A stretch of DNA of 64,000 bases from Phytophthora colocasiae (lineage: Eukaryota; Oomycota; Peronosporomycetes; Peronosporales; Peronosporaceae), in the NCBI GenBank assembly GCA_018806915.1, contig JAGKQI010000093.1:496001-560000 (forward strand), read 5' to 3'. Positions 1 to 9,248 of the stretch are shown piece after piece (within the stretch, counting starts at the first letter, position 1; every line of letters starts with the position of its first letter). The position numbers were made by a program, and so were the translations under genes. The notes beneath the pieces were generated by a model that saw nothing but the letters and a program-made list of their open reading frames with translations, ran no database searches and was not told where the DNA came from.

Positions 1-34
1 TGTCTGCACTAACTTTTCTGACACTGGTGTTCAG

Positions 35-607
35 GTAACGCTGGCTCAAGAGGAAGCTGAGAAAACAAAGGATGAAGCTCGAGAGCGAGAAGAACGCATG
101 AAGGCACTGAAGTGGGAGCTCGTTCGTCAGCTGAAAATGACCGGATCCTCCGCTTCACCCACTCATCTTGCGTCTCTCTCTCCGTCATCTTCGACGCGAA
201 TCCCGTTAAACTGGAGACTGAACGACGAAGTTTCGCTTCGACAATCTGTTGTGTCCCCGACGAATGCAACTGCAATTCCGAGAGAGAAACCTGATTCAAA
301 TGACACAGAAAGCAGTAACAATCCTCCTACGGCAGCAACACCCAATCTATTAGCTCCTCGTCGGTCTTTGTTGAGAAGATCCGAGCCAGCAGCAGAATCT
401 TCTCTAAATCAACCTTCTGAAGTAGCACCATCCAAGACAGCAACTTCAACTTATAGCGATACCAAACCCAGCAAATCCCCAAGAGATACCAAAAGCAATG
501 ATAACTCACCGCGCGAAGTTGACTCCCCACCATCCAAACTCCATACTACTAAAGCTGAAAGTAAAAACACTGAAGAAGACATGCGCAACTCCTTCGAAGA
601 TAAATAA
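35..607 (+). CDS. 3' terminal exon of an unidentified gene (5' end outside window)
   Basis: Bases 9-13 (ctaac) and the ag at 33-34 look like the branch site and acceptor of an oomycete intron, so coding probably resumes at 35 and runs open to a TAA at 605-607. The first part is rich in Glu, Lys and Arg and looks like the end of a coiled coil. The remainder (about 160 residues) is rich in Ser, Pro, Thr, Asn and Lys, without recognisable domains, and is probably disordered. An ATG at 98 lies in the same frame but is probably internal. The next gene follows on the same strand after about 140 bases. I cannot name the product; the missing upstream exons would decide it. Confidence 0.6.
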   Translation, partial: VTLAQEEAEKTKDEAREREERMKALKWELVRQLKMTGSSASPTHLASLSPSSSTRIPLNWRLNDEVSLRQSVVSPTNATAIPREKPDSNDTESSNNPPTAATPNLLAPRRSLLRRSEPAAESSLNQPSEVAPSKTATSTYSDTKPSKSPRDTKSNDNSPREVDSPPSKLHTTKAESKNTEEDMRNSFEDK

Positions 608-748
608 TATATAAAATAAATTCCTTACTTTAAATAATATATTAACTGATATATGATGTGGCGCACATCACATAAAGAAATCGAGCCAAACAAACACCAA
701 GCGATCATCGACCGTTGCGTCCCCCTAAGTGTCCATCTTCCGAGAGCC

Positions 749-3523
749 ATGGAAGGCCGCGAGCGCCTGCAGATCGACACAGAAGTGCCGTCCAATGTGT
801 ATGCGTTGGACCTGCACAAGCTCAGCCAATTGGCTCGTATTCCTGAGGCGGAATTAGTGCGTGGCATGCAGTCTGAGGATGCGGTGGATATGCAAGGCGT
901 CGTGGTGAACAGAGGCCAGGAAGTTCCTTTTGAAGCCGTGGGGAAGACGCCAGAAGATGACGAAGATGCAGACAGTCCTTATCATCATGACAGTTCGTCA
1001 ACTGTGGCTGCAGATGCAGGTGTGAAGCAAGTTCTGCTCACTGCAGCATCCAGTACCATGTGTCTGGACGGTTCGGACACACCCAAGTGCCTCATTATGC
1101 TCGGAGAGTATACTTTAATTGAGCATATTTTGGCTCAGTTGTTCGTTGCTGGAATGGAGAGAGTTGTGATCATCATTTCGTACTTTGGCCATGAGATCAT
1201 GGAACACGTGAAGGAGAGCTTTCTATACTCGAAATTACAGATCGAGTTCTTGAATCTAGGGGAGGAGACGCCGTACGGACATGCACGCACGTTGTTATCA
1301 GCGAGGGAGATGTTCTCGAAGCCGTTCTTGATCCACACGGCTGACCATATCTTCGACCGAGCGATTATCAGTCGAATGGCACATTTCGAGCTTGAAGGAT
1401 GTGTTGCTTGTGTGCTTGTGGATGCGGATAAGGAGAAATTGAAGGGGCTACCTTCTACAGCAGGGAAAGTATTGCTGGATTCGAGTAATGGAACGATTCG
1501 GAAGATTGGAAGAGGTCTGAAGCAATTTGACGCAATTGACGCTGGGTTGTTCTTGACAACCGGGAGATTATTTGCTGCGTTGGAGATGCTGGCGTATGAA
1601 AAACCCAAGTTTTCCCTTGCTGAGGCACTGAATGTACTACGTCCGAGTTACGGATTGAAGTATTTGGAAACGGAAGATGATGCATGGCTGAGTGTCGAGA
1701 CGCAAGCCCAGCTGGATGCTATAGTCGCGAACGATAGCATTGCGTCCCTCTCGCCGTGGCCGGTGTTTGTTGCTAAAGAACCTCAAGATGAGATTCCTTC
1801 CCGGCCGTCGACTCCTGGTGGCAAGAATGTTTTTCTGGCTGTTTCAGCTGCTGACGACGACTCAATGCTGCGTGCAGTTGATGCCCACGTTCGTCAGTCA
1901 GCAGACGTGTTTGAAGGATTCGTAGTGGGTGTGAACCAGCTACAAGAAGTAGACGATATCACTACGTCTACACCTGCTGGGGCGTCCGTCCAAGCGCATG
2001 AAAATACACCCCTACTGGCTGCTTCCGCAAACTCTCCATCGCGTCGTGACTACCAGGGGTCAAATGCTCCACTAGCTATTCGACGCAAGCGTAGTTCGTT
2101 CTTGGAACAGGCTGAAGATTCGTTCGTACTATCGATCCCGTTTGAACAGCCACCTAACGTCACTGTCAATATTTCCCATGGTGAGCGTGGAGCACCTTCA
2201 GTAATGGAACGGAACGCCTATTTGATCGAGCTTCCGCAGGTGACGACTACTGGAGGTGGTCCTGGTGCTACACAAGAGACGTCGCAGCAGTTTGTACTTG
2301 CTGTTCCTGACAGCGACACGCTGTACAGACGGCCTGGATTATTGCGCCGGTTATCCTCGTTGCCTACGGATGTAAAGGATATTGCTGTGGAAACGGTCGA
2401 GCTTCGCAATGGCACAATGGAATTGCAGTTACTGGTCAAGCGTCAAGTCCCTTTCATCGGTTACGTGCTGCTTCTGGCCGCGTTATTCACAATTTCATCC
2501 ATGGGAGCGGCGTTAGACCTGCAGCGCAACGTTGACCCGTTCATGAAGCTTTTCTGGCGCACCACAGCGTCTCTACTAGTGTTCATTCCGATTGCTGGTG
2601 CTGCGCTGTACGATCAAGGACTGCCAGAGTTCTCAACGCGGAATATGATCCTCTTCTTGACATGCTCTCTCTCCTATGCAGTCTTCCTGATGACGTTTCT
2701 GTGGTCATTGGCGCACACATCTATTGACCACGCCTATATATTTAACAACTGCCACTCGCTGCTCATGGTGGTGGGCCGTTTGCTACTCGGACGGTATGTG
2801 TCGCAGTTTGAAGGTCTGGGCACTGCCATTGGCGTAATTGGCGGCGCTCTCACAACGTTGGATCACCAACAATCGTCTTCAGCTGGAGCTGAAGTGGTGC
2901 AAGTGTCACTAGCTGGAGATCTCGTGGCTTTGCTGGGTGCAGTCGGTGGTGCGCTCTACCTTATCACCGCGAAAAAACTACGTGCTGAAATGGACATCAG
3001 CATTTTGTTCGTGGGGATGTTCACGCTTCTCGCTCTACTGATTTTCCCGGTGTTTTCTCTACTGGAAATTCCATTCGAGGCTACTCGAGATCCTGATACG
3101 GGACTGTTCGGTTGGTTGGACCCTTCGCGTGCAGCATCTGAAGCGTATATCGTCCTGGTGTGTACTCTTGTCGGCACACTTGGCTACATTGCAGTGATGA
3201 AATACTTCGCTCCCATTGTCGTGTCAGTCGTGATGCTTGTGGAGCCTGTGCTTGCCGCCTTCATGGGGGTCGCCGTGGGTGTTGACGTTTTCCCCGGTTT
3301 ACTCACCATCATCGGTTCGCTGCTCATTATTGCTGGTACAGCTCTCGTGATCGTGTCCAACTCGTCTAAGACGCAGACGATCGACGCGACACAGGCCATG
3401 TCATCCACATCGACAGCTTTGCCTCGAGGTCTCAACTCCGCTACAGCTGCAGGTCTCAAACTACCTCAGGCGACAACCCCACAACAAACCTACGATACGT
3501 TTAAGCAAACTCAAGCGACCTAG
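749..3523 (+). CDS. Nucleotidyltransferase-like domain fused to a DMT/EamA-type membrane transporter
   Basis: A 924-residue intronless protein, if translation starts at the ATG in good context (gagccATGg, 749); an in-frame ATG at 653 would add 32 residues. Residues about 93-330 resemble the nucleotidyltransferase fold of sugar-nucleotide and LicC/inositol-phosphate cytidylyltransferase families: the PKCL segment, HTADHIF in the place of the usual GD-containing loop, and GRGLKQFDAIDAGLF near the end. The glycine-rich GxGxR nucleotide loop is replaced by AASSTMCLDGSD, so catalysis is doubtful. A variable linker follows, then about ten hydrophobic segments (residues about 566-870) arranged like two EamA repeats. 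Bacterial LicB (permease) and LicC (cytidylyltransferase) offer a parallel, but substrate and activity here are inference. The C-terminus is a short Ser/Thr/Gln-rich tail. Confidence 0.75.
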   Translation: MEGRERLQIDTEVPSNVYALDLHKLSQLARIPEAELVRGMQSEDAVDMQGVVVNRGQEVPFEAVGKTPEDDEDADSPYHHDSSSTVAADAGVKQVLLTAASSTMCLDGSDTPKCLIMLGEYTLIEHILAQLFVAGMERVVIIISYFGHEIMEHVKESFLYSKLQIEFLNLGEETPYGHARTLLSAREMFSKPFLIHTADHIFDRAIISRMAHFELEGCVACVLVDADKEKLKGLPSTAGKVLLDSSNGTIRKIGRGLKQFDAIDAGLFLTTGRLFAALEMLAYEKPKFSLAEALNVLRPSYGLKYLETEDDAWLSVETQAQLDAIVANDSIASLSPWPVFVAKEPQDEIPSRPSTPGGKNVFLAVSAADDDSMLRAVDAHVRQSADVFEGFVVGVNQLQEVDDITTSTPAGASVQAHENTPLLAASANSPSRRDYQGSNAPLAIRRKRSSFLEQAEDSFVLSIPFEQPPNVTVNISHGERGAPSVMERNAYLIELPQVTTTGGGPGATQETSQQFVLAVPDSDTLYRRPGLLRRLSSLPTDVKDIAVETVELRNGTMELQLLVKRQVPFIGYVLLLAALFTISSMGAALDLQRNVDPFMKLFWRTTASLLVFIPIAGAALYDQGLPEFSTRNMILFLTCSLSYAVFLMTFLWSLAHTSIDHAYIFNNCHSLLMVVGRLLLGRYVSQFEGLGTAIGVIGGALTTLDHQQSSSAGAEVVQVSLAGDLVALLGAVGGALYLITAKKLRAEMDISILFVGMFTLLALLIFPVFSLLEIPFEATRDPDTGLFGWLDPSRAASEAYIVLVCTLVGTLGYIAVMKYFAPIVVSVVMLVEPVLAAFMGVAVGVDVFPGLLTIIGSLLIIAGTALVIVSNSSKTQTIDATQAMSSTSTALPRGLNSATAAGLKLPQATTPQQTYDTFKQTQAT

Positions 3524-3692
3524 AAGGCGTTAACAACTAGTCCACAAGTGTCCACAAGAATCAAAGCCAAAAGCATATCATGTTGAAGTTATAGTACTTG
3601 AATCCATTTAAGTTGCTCCATGGTGTTTTCCACTTCAATTAACTAAATAACGTCGTTAGGTTGCTTTAAGCTAAAAAATCTAAGTAGAGACA

Positions 3693-4964
3693 ATGGAAGT
3701 CGTAGCGCTCAATGAGCGTCTACGTAGCGACTTCTCACCGCTGCTGAAGCTGCTCCCGCCGCCCTATGCTGTGTCAGCCTTTGCCACGTTACAGAACTCT
3801 GTCTTGTCCACCAAAGACCTGAAAGCCGCGTCTTCAAATGACCGCTACACGCAGCACTGTCGCTATATGTTGTGGCGTCTCAATTCGTACCAGTACGGCT
3901 CTTCCAGCGCGTTTCTGCTGGATCTGGAGCAGTTGGAACGTGTCGCTGAAGCTACAGAAACGAAGCAGTTGGTGAAGAGTCTTTTGGACCGTCTTGTAGC
4001 TTCTGAAGGCAAGAAACAAGAACAGGAGAGTGTCCTGAAAGTCGTCAAAAAGTCTGAAGCGTTGGATTGCGGCATTCCTGGGCTACAGGAAACTACAACC
4101 ACTGGCCACAGTGAAGAAGCAACGGAGAACAACACAACGTGGCGCTGCAATCTCTCGGTGGGTGGCCAGATCGTGACGATTGGCTCTTTCAAGACTCGAG
4201 AAGACGCAGAAGAAGGATATGAAGAGCAGAGGAAGAAGATGGCTGAGAACGCTGCAGGATTCAACAAGATGAGGCAACTGGCTGCTAAAAGAGACGAGGA
4301 ACAGCGTCACGAAGACGAACGTGTGCTGAAGGAGGCCCTGGCTCAGTGTCATCCGAGACTGACAACCATGAAAATGTCATCAGTGCCGCCTGCTCATGTG
4401 TCAAATGCAGCTAGAGGAATCCCCCGGTCTTTAGCCAAGAGCATTGCAGCATCGTCTTCACCTGCTGCGAGTCCTGCACCTTCTGAGGCTGGTGCATCGC
4501 CTTTGAAGGTGTCAAGAGCGTCGAAGAAGCAGAAGCCAGAAGTTCTCGGCTCGTCATCGGTTAAGAAGCAGAAGATCGACACAGCTGCTGCTAATTCGTC
4601 GGCATCCAACCGCTCATACCTGACGCTTCGGAGAGTTATTCAAACGCGCTTGTGCAGACATTTGAAGGGACAGCAAGTGTGTGTACTGGCTGATCCTAAC
4701 AATCGTGAGAACGTTCGGTGGAAGGCTTCGGGGCGTTTGGAGGCTGGTAAAGTGTATCATCTCGGCAAGAAGAAGCAGATGAGCTTTGCTGACTTTGTTC
4801 GGGACAAGTTAGGGTATCCAATGTCGGCATGTGAGCACATGTTCCTAGTGGAGACGAGGGAAAGCATTGACGACCACCTGAAAGTCTGTGACGCTTTCTC
4901 CGATAAAGAGCGCGAACTGGGCTACCCACAGCTCATGAGAAGCAAGAAGACACGTAGACGCTAA
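3693..4964 (+). CDS. Hypothetical protein with an AP2-like segment
   Basis: A single-exon protein of 423 residues starting at ATG 3693 (gacaATGg). The N-terminal 110 residues are helical and not recognised. Residues about 148-190 contain WRCNLSVGGQ, then IGSFKTREDAEEGYEEQ. This resembles an AP2-type DNA-binding domain (W..x strand, G.F.T.E.A..aY helix), but it is only one motif match. The middle is Ser/Ala/Lys-rich with basic KKQK clusters suggesting nuclear import. A C-terminal compact region of about 110 residues (YLTLRRVIQTRL to VETRESIDDH) looks like a second folded domain of unknown type. It ends 119 bases from the 3' end of the convergent VPS39-like gene. A nuclear role is inferred only. 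Confidence 0.7.
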   Translation: MEVVALNERLRSDFSPLLKLLPPPYAVSAFATLQNSVLSTKDLKAASSNDRYTQHCRYMLWRLNSYQYGSSSAFLLDLEQLERVAEATETKQLVKSLLDRLVASEGKKQEQESVLKVVKKSEALDCGIPGLQETTTTGHSEEATENNTTWRCNLSVGGQIVTIGSFKTREDAEEGYEEQRKKMAENAAGFNKMRQLAAKRDEEQRHEDERVLKEALAQCHPRLTTMKMSSVPPAHVSNAARGIPRSLAKSIAASSSPAASPAPSEAGASPLKVSRASKKQKPEVLGSSSVKKQKIDTAAANSSASNRSYLTLRRVIQTRLCRHLKGQQVCVLADPNNRENVRWKASGRLEAGKVYHLGKKKQMSFADFVRDKLGYPMSACEHMFLVETRESIDDHLKVCDAFSDKERELGYPQLMRSKKTRRR

Positions 4965-5083
4965 CGAGCTGGAAAAGCTGCGTGAACCTTGTCTAAATGT
5001 ATCAGTTCTGTGCATGATTCTACTACATTTGTTCCACACCAACTTGTTGCTAACGAAGCTATGCTACGTAGGCTATTCTGCGA

Positions 5084-8000
5084 TTAGGAGAAGCGCTCGC
5101 CTGTAACAGGGCAAAGCTGGAGGTTGCTGTTGGTGCAGTTGTAATGCACAACCTTGCCGTTCGGGTACACGGCGAACACGATGTCGCCGATGCGCTTGTG
5201 ACACACAGGGCAGAGCGTGTTAGGATCGATCTGCACGTTTTGAGTCAGACGTTCCACGCGATCGCACTGAACCTGCAGGTTGTAGACGTTCGACAGCGAC
5301 TTGGTGATACTCATCTCGCGCACATTGTGAGCACTATGCGGCAAGGCTTGGGCGAAGAACTCACCCAGCTTGGACAAGGGCGTGGTCGGTGGCACCATTT
5401 CCAATACCGAGGCGCTGTCGAGGCTCTTGCCATGACGAGCGAGCAGTTGGAACCCGAAGTCGTTAAACGCTGCCTTCTTGGACTCATCGCGGGGTGAGAA
5501 ACAGATTTTCAGCAGTTCCATCAGGGCGTCGTTGCGCTCCATGGCGCCAGCCTTCTTGATTCCTGATGATGATCCCGCCGAAACGGAACGTGCTCCATAC
5601 TTGACGGAGTAGCTCTCGGCACCACGTAAATCGTTCAACTCGTACACCAGCGAGGTGACAGCTTCCTCGTGCAGTGCTCCACGGCCACAGAGAATCACAA
5701 ACTCGTTATACAGTGGTTTACCCTTGATCTTCTCGACGAGTGGAGCCACGTCGTAGCGTGAAGAACCGGATTTGAGGAACTTCAGCAGTCGCTTACGTGC
5801 CTCGCCCAATTTTCCAGGTTCCTTGCCTGGTTGCGATTTTGAAGGAACTTCTCCCTTAGCTACGAGGCGTAGCGTCTCATCAAGGTATTCAAGGGCCAAA
5901 CGCGTGTGGTGAGGGTCCACCGCAATCGAAACATCTGGGACACTGGTCGGCTCGTCATCATCGTCGTTATCACCAGCCAAGAAGTGACTGTAGCTATCAT
6001 TGACACCCAGCTCAGCTGCAGCAGGTTCAGCAAAGGCATTAAACCCTCTGCTGCTGCCCTCAATCGTAACCCCACTGCCACTATCACCTCCATTAGCTGC
6101 TGCACTCGTAAGAGCTGCTCCAGTCTCACCTGTTGCTTTGACCAGGGTCTCCAAGTATCTTTGAACAATAGCAGGATCATTAGAGTGTTCCCGCAAATGT
6201 GCAACTACATCATTCGACGGCAATGGTGGCCGGCGGTCCGTGAATATACGCAGTGCCTGTTTAGCAGATGTTGCCTTGATAATCCAGATCGACTGTTTGA
6301 AGATAAATTCGCTTTCTGACTCCGGCACAGATACAAGCACATCGATAGCAGCCTCGATCGGTGACTTCGGCATGCCGCTGGATCCACCGCGCTGCTTGTA
6401 CTCGCCATGATGCAATAGAGCGAACACTTCCAGTGCGTCGTCGTAGTTCTGGTGAGCACACAGCAGCTGACCGGCTTCATAGTAAAGTTTGTGCTTCATC
6501 AGCAACGAACGAGAGGTTTCCAGCTCAAGCGCACAGCCTCCAAGAGATCCTGGCGGGCCTTCGACATCAGGGTTCGGCTCCTGAATCAGAACAAGCAGCT
6601 CCTTGTACCGCTTAAAGTGAACATAAAGACGGAAGAGCGCTGTATCGATAGCCTCCACACGACGGGAATCCTTGGGGCTGGCACTCGATACCGTACGGCC
6701 GCGAGCAGACGACATCGTACGCACACGAGCGCGTGCCTTGTCTCGCATGTGCTTCTTGTACTGGTTAAGGAACTTCAGCAGTGCCTTTTGAGCAGCATTA
6801 ACGAGGTCAGCAGCGTCACTCTTGGCGATGTCGCTGTTGAGAGGTGCACGCGGGGAGGAAAGCAGTTCCTGCACCACAGACGTAATATCAGGAGCAGAGC
6901 TGTTACCACGCGGGAGCACTTCAGGCTTCAGCACTGCTGGTTCATACGCGAACGAGGAGCACTGAAGCTCAGGGAAGAAGGCGATAAACTCACACGGCTC
7001 AATGGCAGCGCGGTACATGTAATCAGCAGCTTGGTCGAACTCCAGTCGACGAAGTAGCGCCACTGTCGCTTGACGCTGGAATCGTTTAATTTTGCTCCGT
7101 TGTTTATCGCTTGACAAAGAAGAAATTGACTTCCTCACCAAGTTTTGAGCTTCATCAATCTGTCCGCGATCCAATAGTTCACCAACTTGTTGATCCAGTG
7201 GCATCGGCTCAACTTTCATGACGCTGGACGTGCCATTACTTTCCCTCACACCAACAATGATAACATCTTCACTGTCTCCGCTCTGTCTGGGTTCCATATC
7301 CCACTTCATACCGTTGCCAAACATACAAACAGCTCTTGTCAGTGGCATCGTCTGCACCAAAGCTCCATCACTGGCACGATGAATCTCGACACCAACTCTC
7401 GGCACCAAAGCCAACAGATATGGAGACGAGAACTCCACGTGTTGTGGACTCTGCGACCACGTAACCGAGTTTTTCGGTAGTGTATCTCCCGTAAACCCGA
7501 CGAAAACACCTACTCGATCCATCACCGCGACTAAAATCTCCTCTTTCGGCAGTAATTTGACCACTGGGAACACTGTTGGGTCCTGAATTCCAGGTGAATT
7601 GATCTGCGTAGCATCTCCTGATTTATCGTTGAGTAGATAATAATCCTTCCTGAACCCGACGACCACTTTGTTCCTGTACCAGCTCATGGCTTCAGGCACA
7701 TCTTGAGTACTGAATTCTCGTAAAAAACCGTATTTCTTCTCACTGCTGTGATACTGGTAGATAGCAATAGCTTTCCTCTTCAATAGAGCTACACCCAGAC
7801 GGAAATGAGGTGGACCACGTTGGTTTACACACACAAGGCGTACTTGATGAGTATTTGCCTTGGAGAAGTCGAAATCCAATGGCTTCAAGTCTGTAGCTCC
7901 AAGGGCAGATAATTCTCCATTGGAAACCACAATGAGCATACGAATATGAGGAACAGCTAGTAATTGCTCCACTCTTTGGCCGTGTGGAAACGTGTACGAA

Positions 8001-8170
8001 GCTGTAGACGTGGAAGTGCCTTTGCGAGTGTCGTACATGACGAGTCGACCATCTTTCGAGCCTAAAACCACGCGGGAGGAATAGTGTGTGACGCACTCCA
8101 CTTTCCCCTCAAAGCCCGTGACCACCGCAGTGGAGCGGAACGCCACGCGCTCTCCGGAGGACGAGGACAT
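5084..8170 (-). CDS. VPS39: VPS39/Vam6-family vacuolar sorting (HOPS tether) protein
   Basis: An intronless 1028-residue protein. The N-terminus (about 15-290) is a CNH/citron-type beta-propeller beginning VVTGFEGKVECVTHYSSRVV and ending around VCMFGNGMKWD. A long helical solenoid follows, with the motif TALFRLYVHFKRYKELL typical of the Vps39 domain 1 region. The extreme C-terminus has a RING-like zinc site, LCPVCHKRIGD then VVHYNC and a final CPVTGERF. Length and order match VPS39/Vam6, the HOPS subunit that binds Rab7/Ypt7 and promotes fusion at the vacuole or late endosome. The paralogue VPS3/TGFBRAP1 (CORVET) has the same architecture and cannot be excluded by eye. Ser-rich and Asp-rich inserts near residues 680-740 look lineage-specific. 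Confidence 0.85.
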   Translation of the reverse strand: MSSSSGERVAFRSTAVVTGFEGKVECVTHYSSRVVLGSKDGRLVMYDTRKGTSTSTASYTFPHGQRVEQLLAVPHIRMLIVVSNGELSALGATDLKPLDFDFSKANTHQVRLVCVNQRGPPHFRLGVALLKRKAIAIYQYHSSEKKYGFLREFSTQDVPEAMSWYRNKVVVGFRKDYYLLNDKSGDATQINSPGIQDPTVFPVVKLLPKEEILVAVMDRVGVFVGFTGDTLPKNSVTWSQSPQHVEFSSPYLLALVPRVGVEIHRASDGALVQTMPLTRAVCMFGNGMKWDMEPRQSGDSEDVIIVGVRESNGTSSVMKVEPMPLDQQVGELLDRGQIDEAQNLVRKSISSLSSDKQRSKIKRFQRQATVALLRRLEFDQAADYMYRAAIEPCEFIAFFPELQCSSFAYEPAVLKPEVLPRGNSSAPDITSVVQELLSSPRAPLNSDIAKSDAADLVNAAQKALLKFLNQYKKHMRDKARARVRTMSSARGRTVSSASPKDSRRVEAIDTALFRLYVHFKRYKELLVLIQEPNPDVEGPPGSLGGCALELETSRSLLMKHKLYYEAGQLLCAHQNYDDALEVFALLHHGEYKQRGGSSGMPKSPIEAAIDVLVSVPESESEFIFKQSIWIIKATSAKQALRIFTDRRPPLPSNDVVAHLREHSNDPAIVQRYLETLVKATGETGAALTSAAANGGDSGSGVTIEGSSRGFNAFAEPAAAELGVNDSYSHFLAGDNDDDDEPTSVPDVSIAVDPHHTRLALEYLDETLRLVAKGEVPSKSQPGKEPGKLGEARKRLLKFLKSGSSRYDVAPLVEKIKGKPLYNEFVILCGRGALHEEAVTSLVYELNDLRGAESYSVKYGARSVSAGSSSGIKKAGAMERNDALMELLKICFSPRDESKKAAFNDFGFQLLARHGKSLDSASVLEMVPPTTPLSKLGEFFAQALPHSAHNVREMSITKSLSNVYNLQVQCDRVERLTQNVQIDPNTLCPVCHKRIGDIVFAVYPNGKVVHYNCTNSNLQLCPVTGERFS

Positions 8171-9248
8171 GGCGAGGGGGACGAGAGCAGCGCAATGAAG
8201 GGAAGAGCTTCTTGATGTAGCTTGGAGGGGTAATTATGTGCACCACATCAGATGATGGTACCAATGATTTGGTACATATTGTACAATAGTATTGAGTGGA
8301 ACTATTGTGACAATACTAGTCATTCTGGTTGCGGTGTCTTTTGCTGCTTGTTAGACATGGCTAAAGCATCTACGACAGCGCTCCTGTCTGACCCTAATGT
8401 ACGAAGTTGTCAGTCATTTCACTTGACAACATATTCGCACCGGTTTACGGCCTGTATGCAACGCCATGGATCACAATCAAAACCTTGAAAAGGATATCAC
8501 AGCTCGTTTCGAGGATGAACCCCCCACAGTTTTCAAAGACTGCAATGATCTTTCGCGTTAGACAAATCGGTTGGTGGTAAAGATCAGCCGTAGAATATTG
8601 CAACTACCGTGATGGTAAAGATTGGTATCCGTCCAGATTGGGGCGTGTCGTGGTCAGATAGCGACTCGTGAAGGTGATACACTTCTTGGTGCGCCAGAGG
8701 CCAAATTGAAATCTCATCGGCCGCAAAGCGAACACTGGGCAATGTCATGCAAGCACGCCTATCCAACAAGTTCCGTCGGAGGTGCTGTAAATTGAGTGGA
8801 AGGCAAGCAGAAGATGCCGCCCTTTGAGTCCAGACAATGATTTCGGAAGCGGGAGGGTAGGTACTTTCGATCGTGCCCCAGTGCCACAATAGTGAGGCGT
8901 GCCTTGTACAGTAGTTCTTGCTCGTAGAGTATATAATGTCGGCGAATTGCACTGCATTGCTGTCAGGGTTGTGCTCTGGTCTACGATCTCTGGTCATGGC
9001 CACACTGTGGTCACCACTTTCACATTTGGTGTACCAAAGATTTGATTGGTCAGATAGGTCTCACTTCAACTTGCCTATCAAAACGAATATCTACAAATCT
9101 GATCCATCATACAAACATTACTACATAAAACCTACTACATATGATATTATCAGCCCATCTACGTTAGTGTAGTCATCGGTGTCCTGCCTCACTACCAAAA
9201 AGTCTCAGTCGAGCACAAGCGTCAAACGAGTCGAAATCTATTGCAGCA
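8171..9248. other. Intergenic region without a recognisable gene
   Basis: About 1.08 kb lies between the VPS39-like start (-) and the transporter start (+), so it holds both divergent promoters. Short open frames on the minus strand around 8584-9003 occur in two frames at once and match no family I know; they may be decayed transposon sequence. The first 150 bases beside VPS39 contain AT-rich imperfect repeats (gtacaatagtattg / gacaatactag). I see no RNA gene. Confidence 0.5.

Noticed and set aside
5144..7480. Plus-strand open frames of 84-201 codons opposite the VPS39-like gene
   Set aside because: They mirror the real gene and contain no motif.
8584..9003. Minus-strand open frame of 139 codons as a gene
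   Set aside because: Overlapping open frames in other phases, no start context and no recognisable motif; at best decayed repeat sequence.
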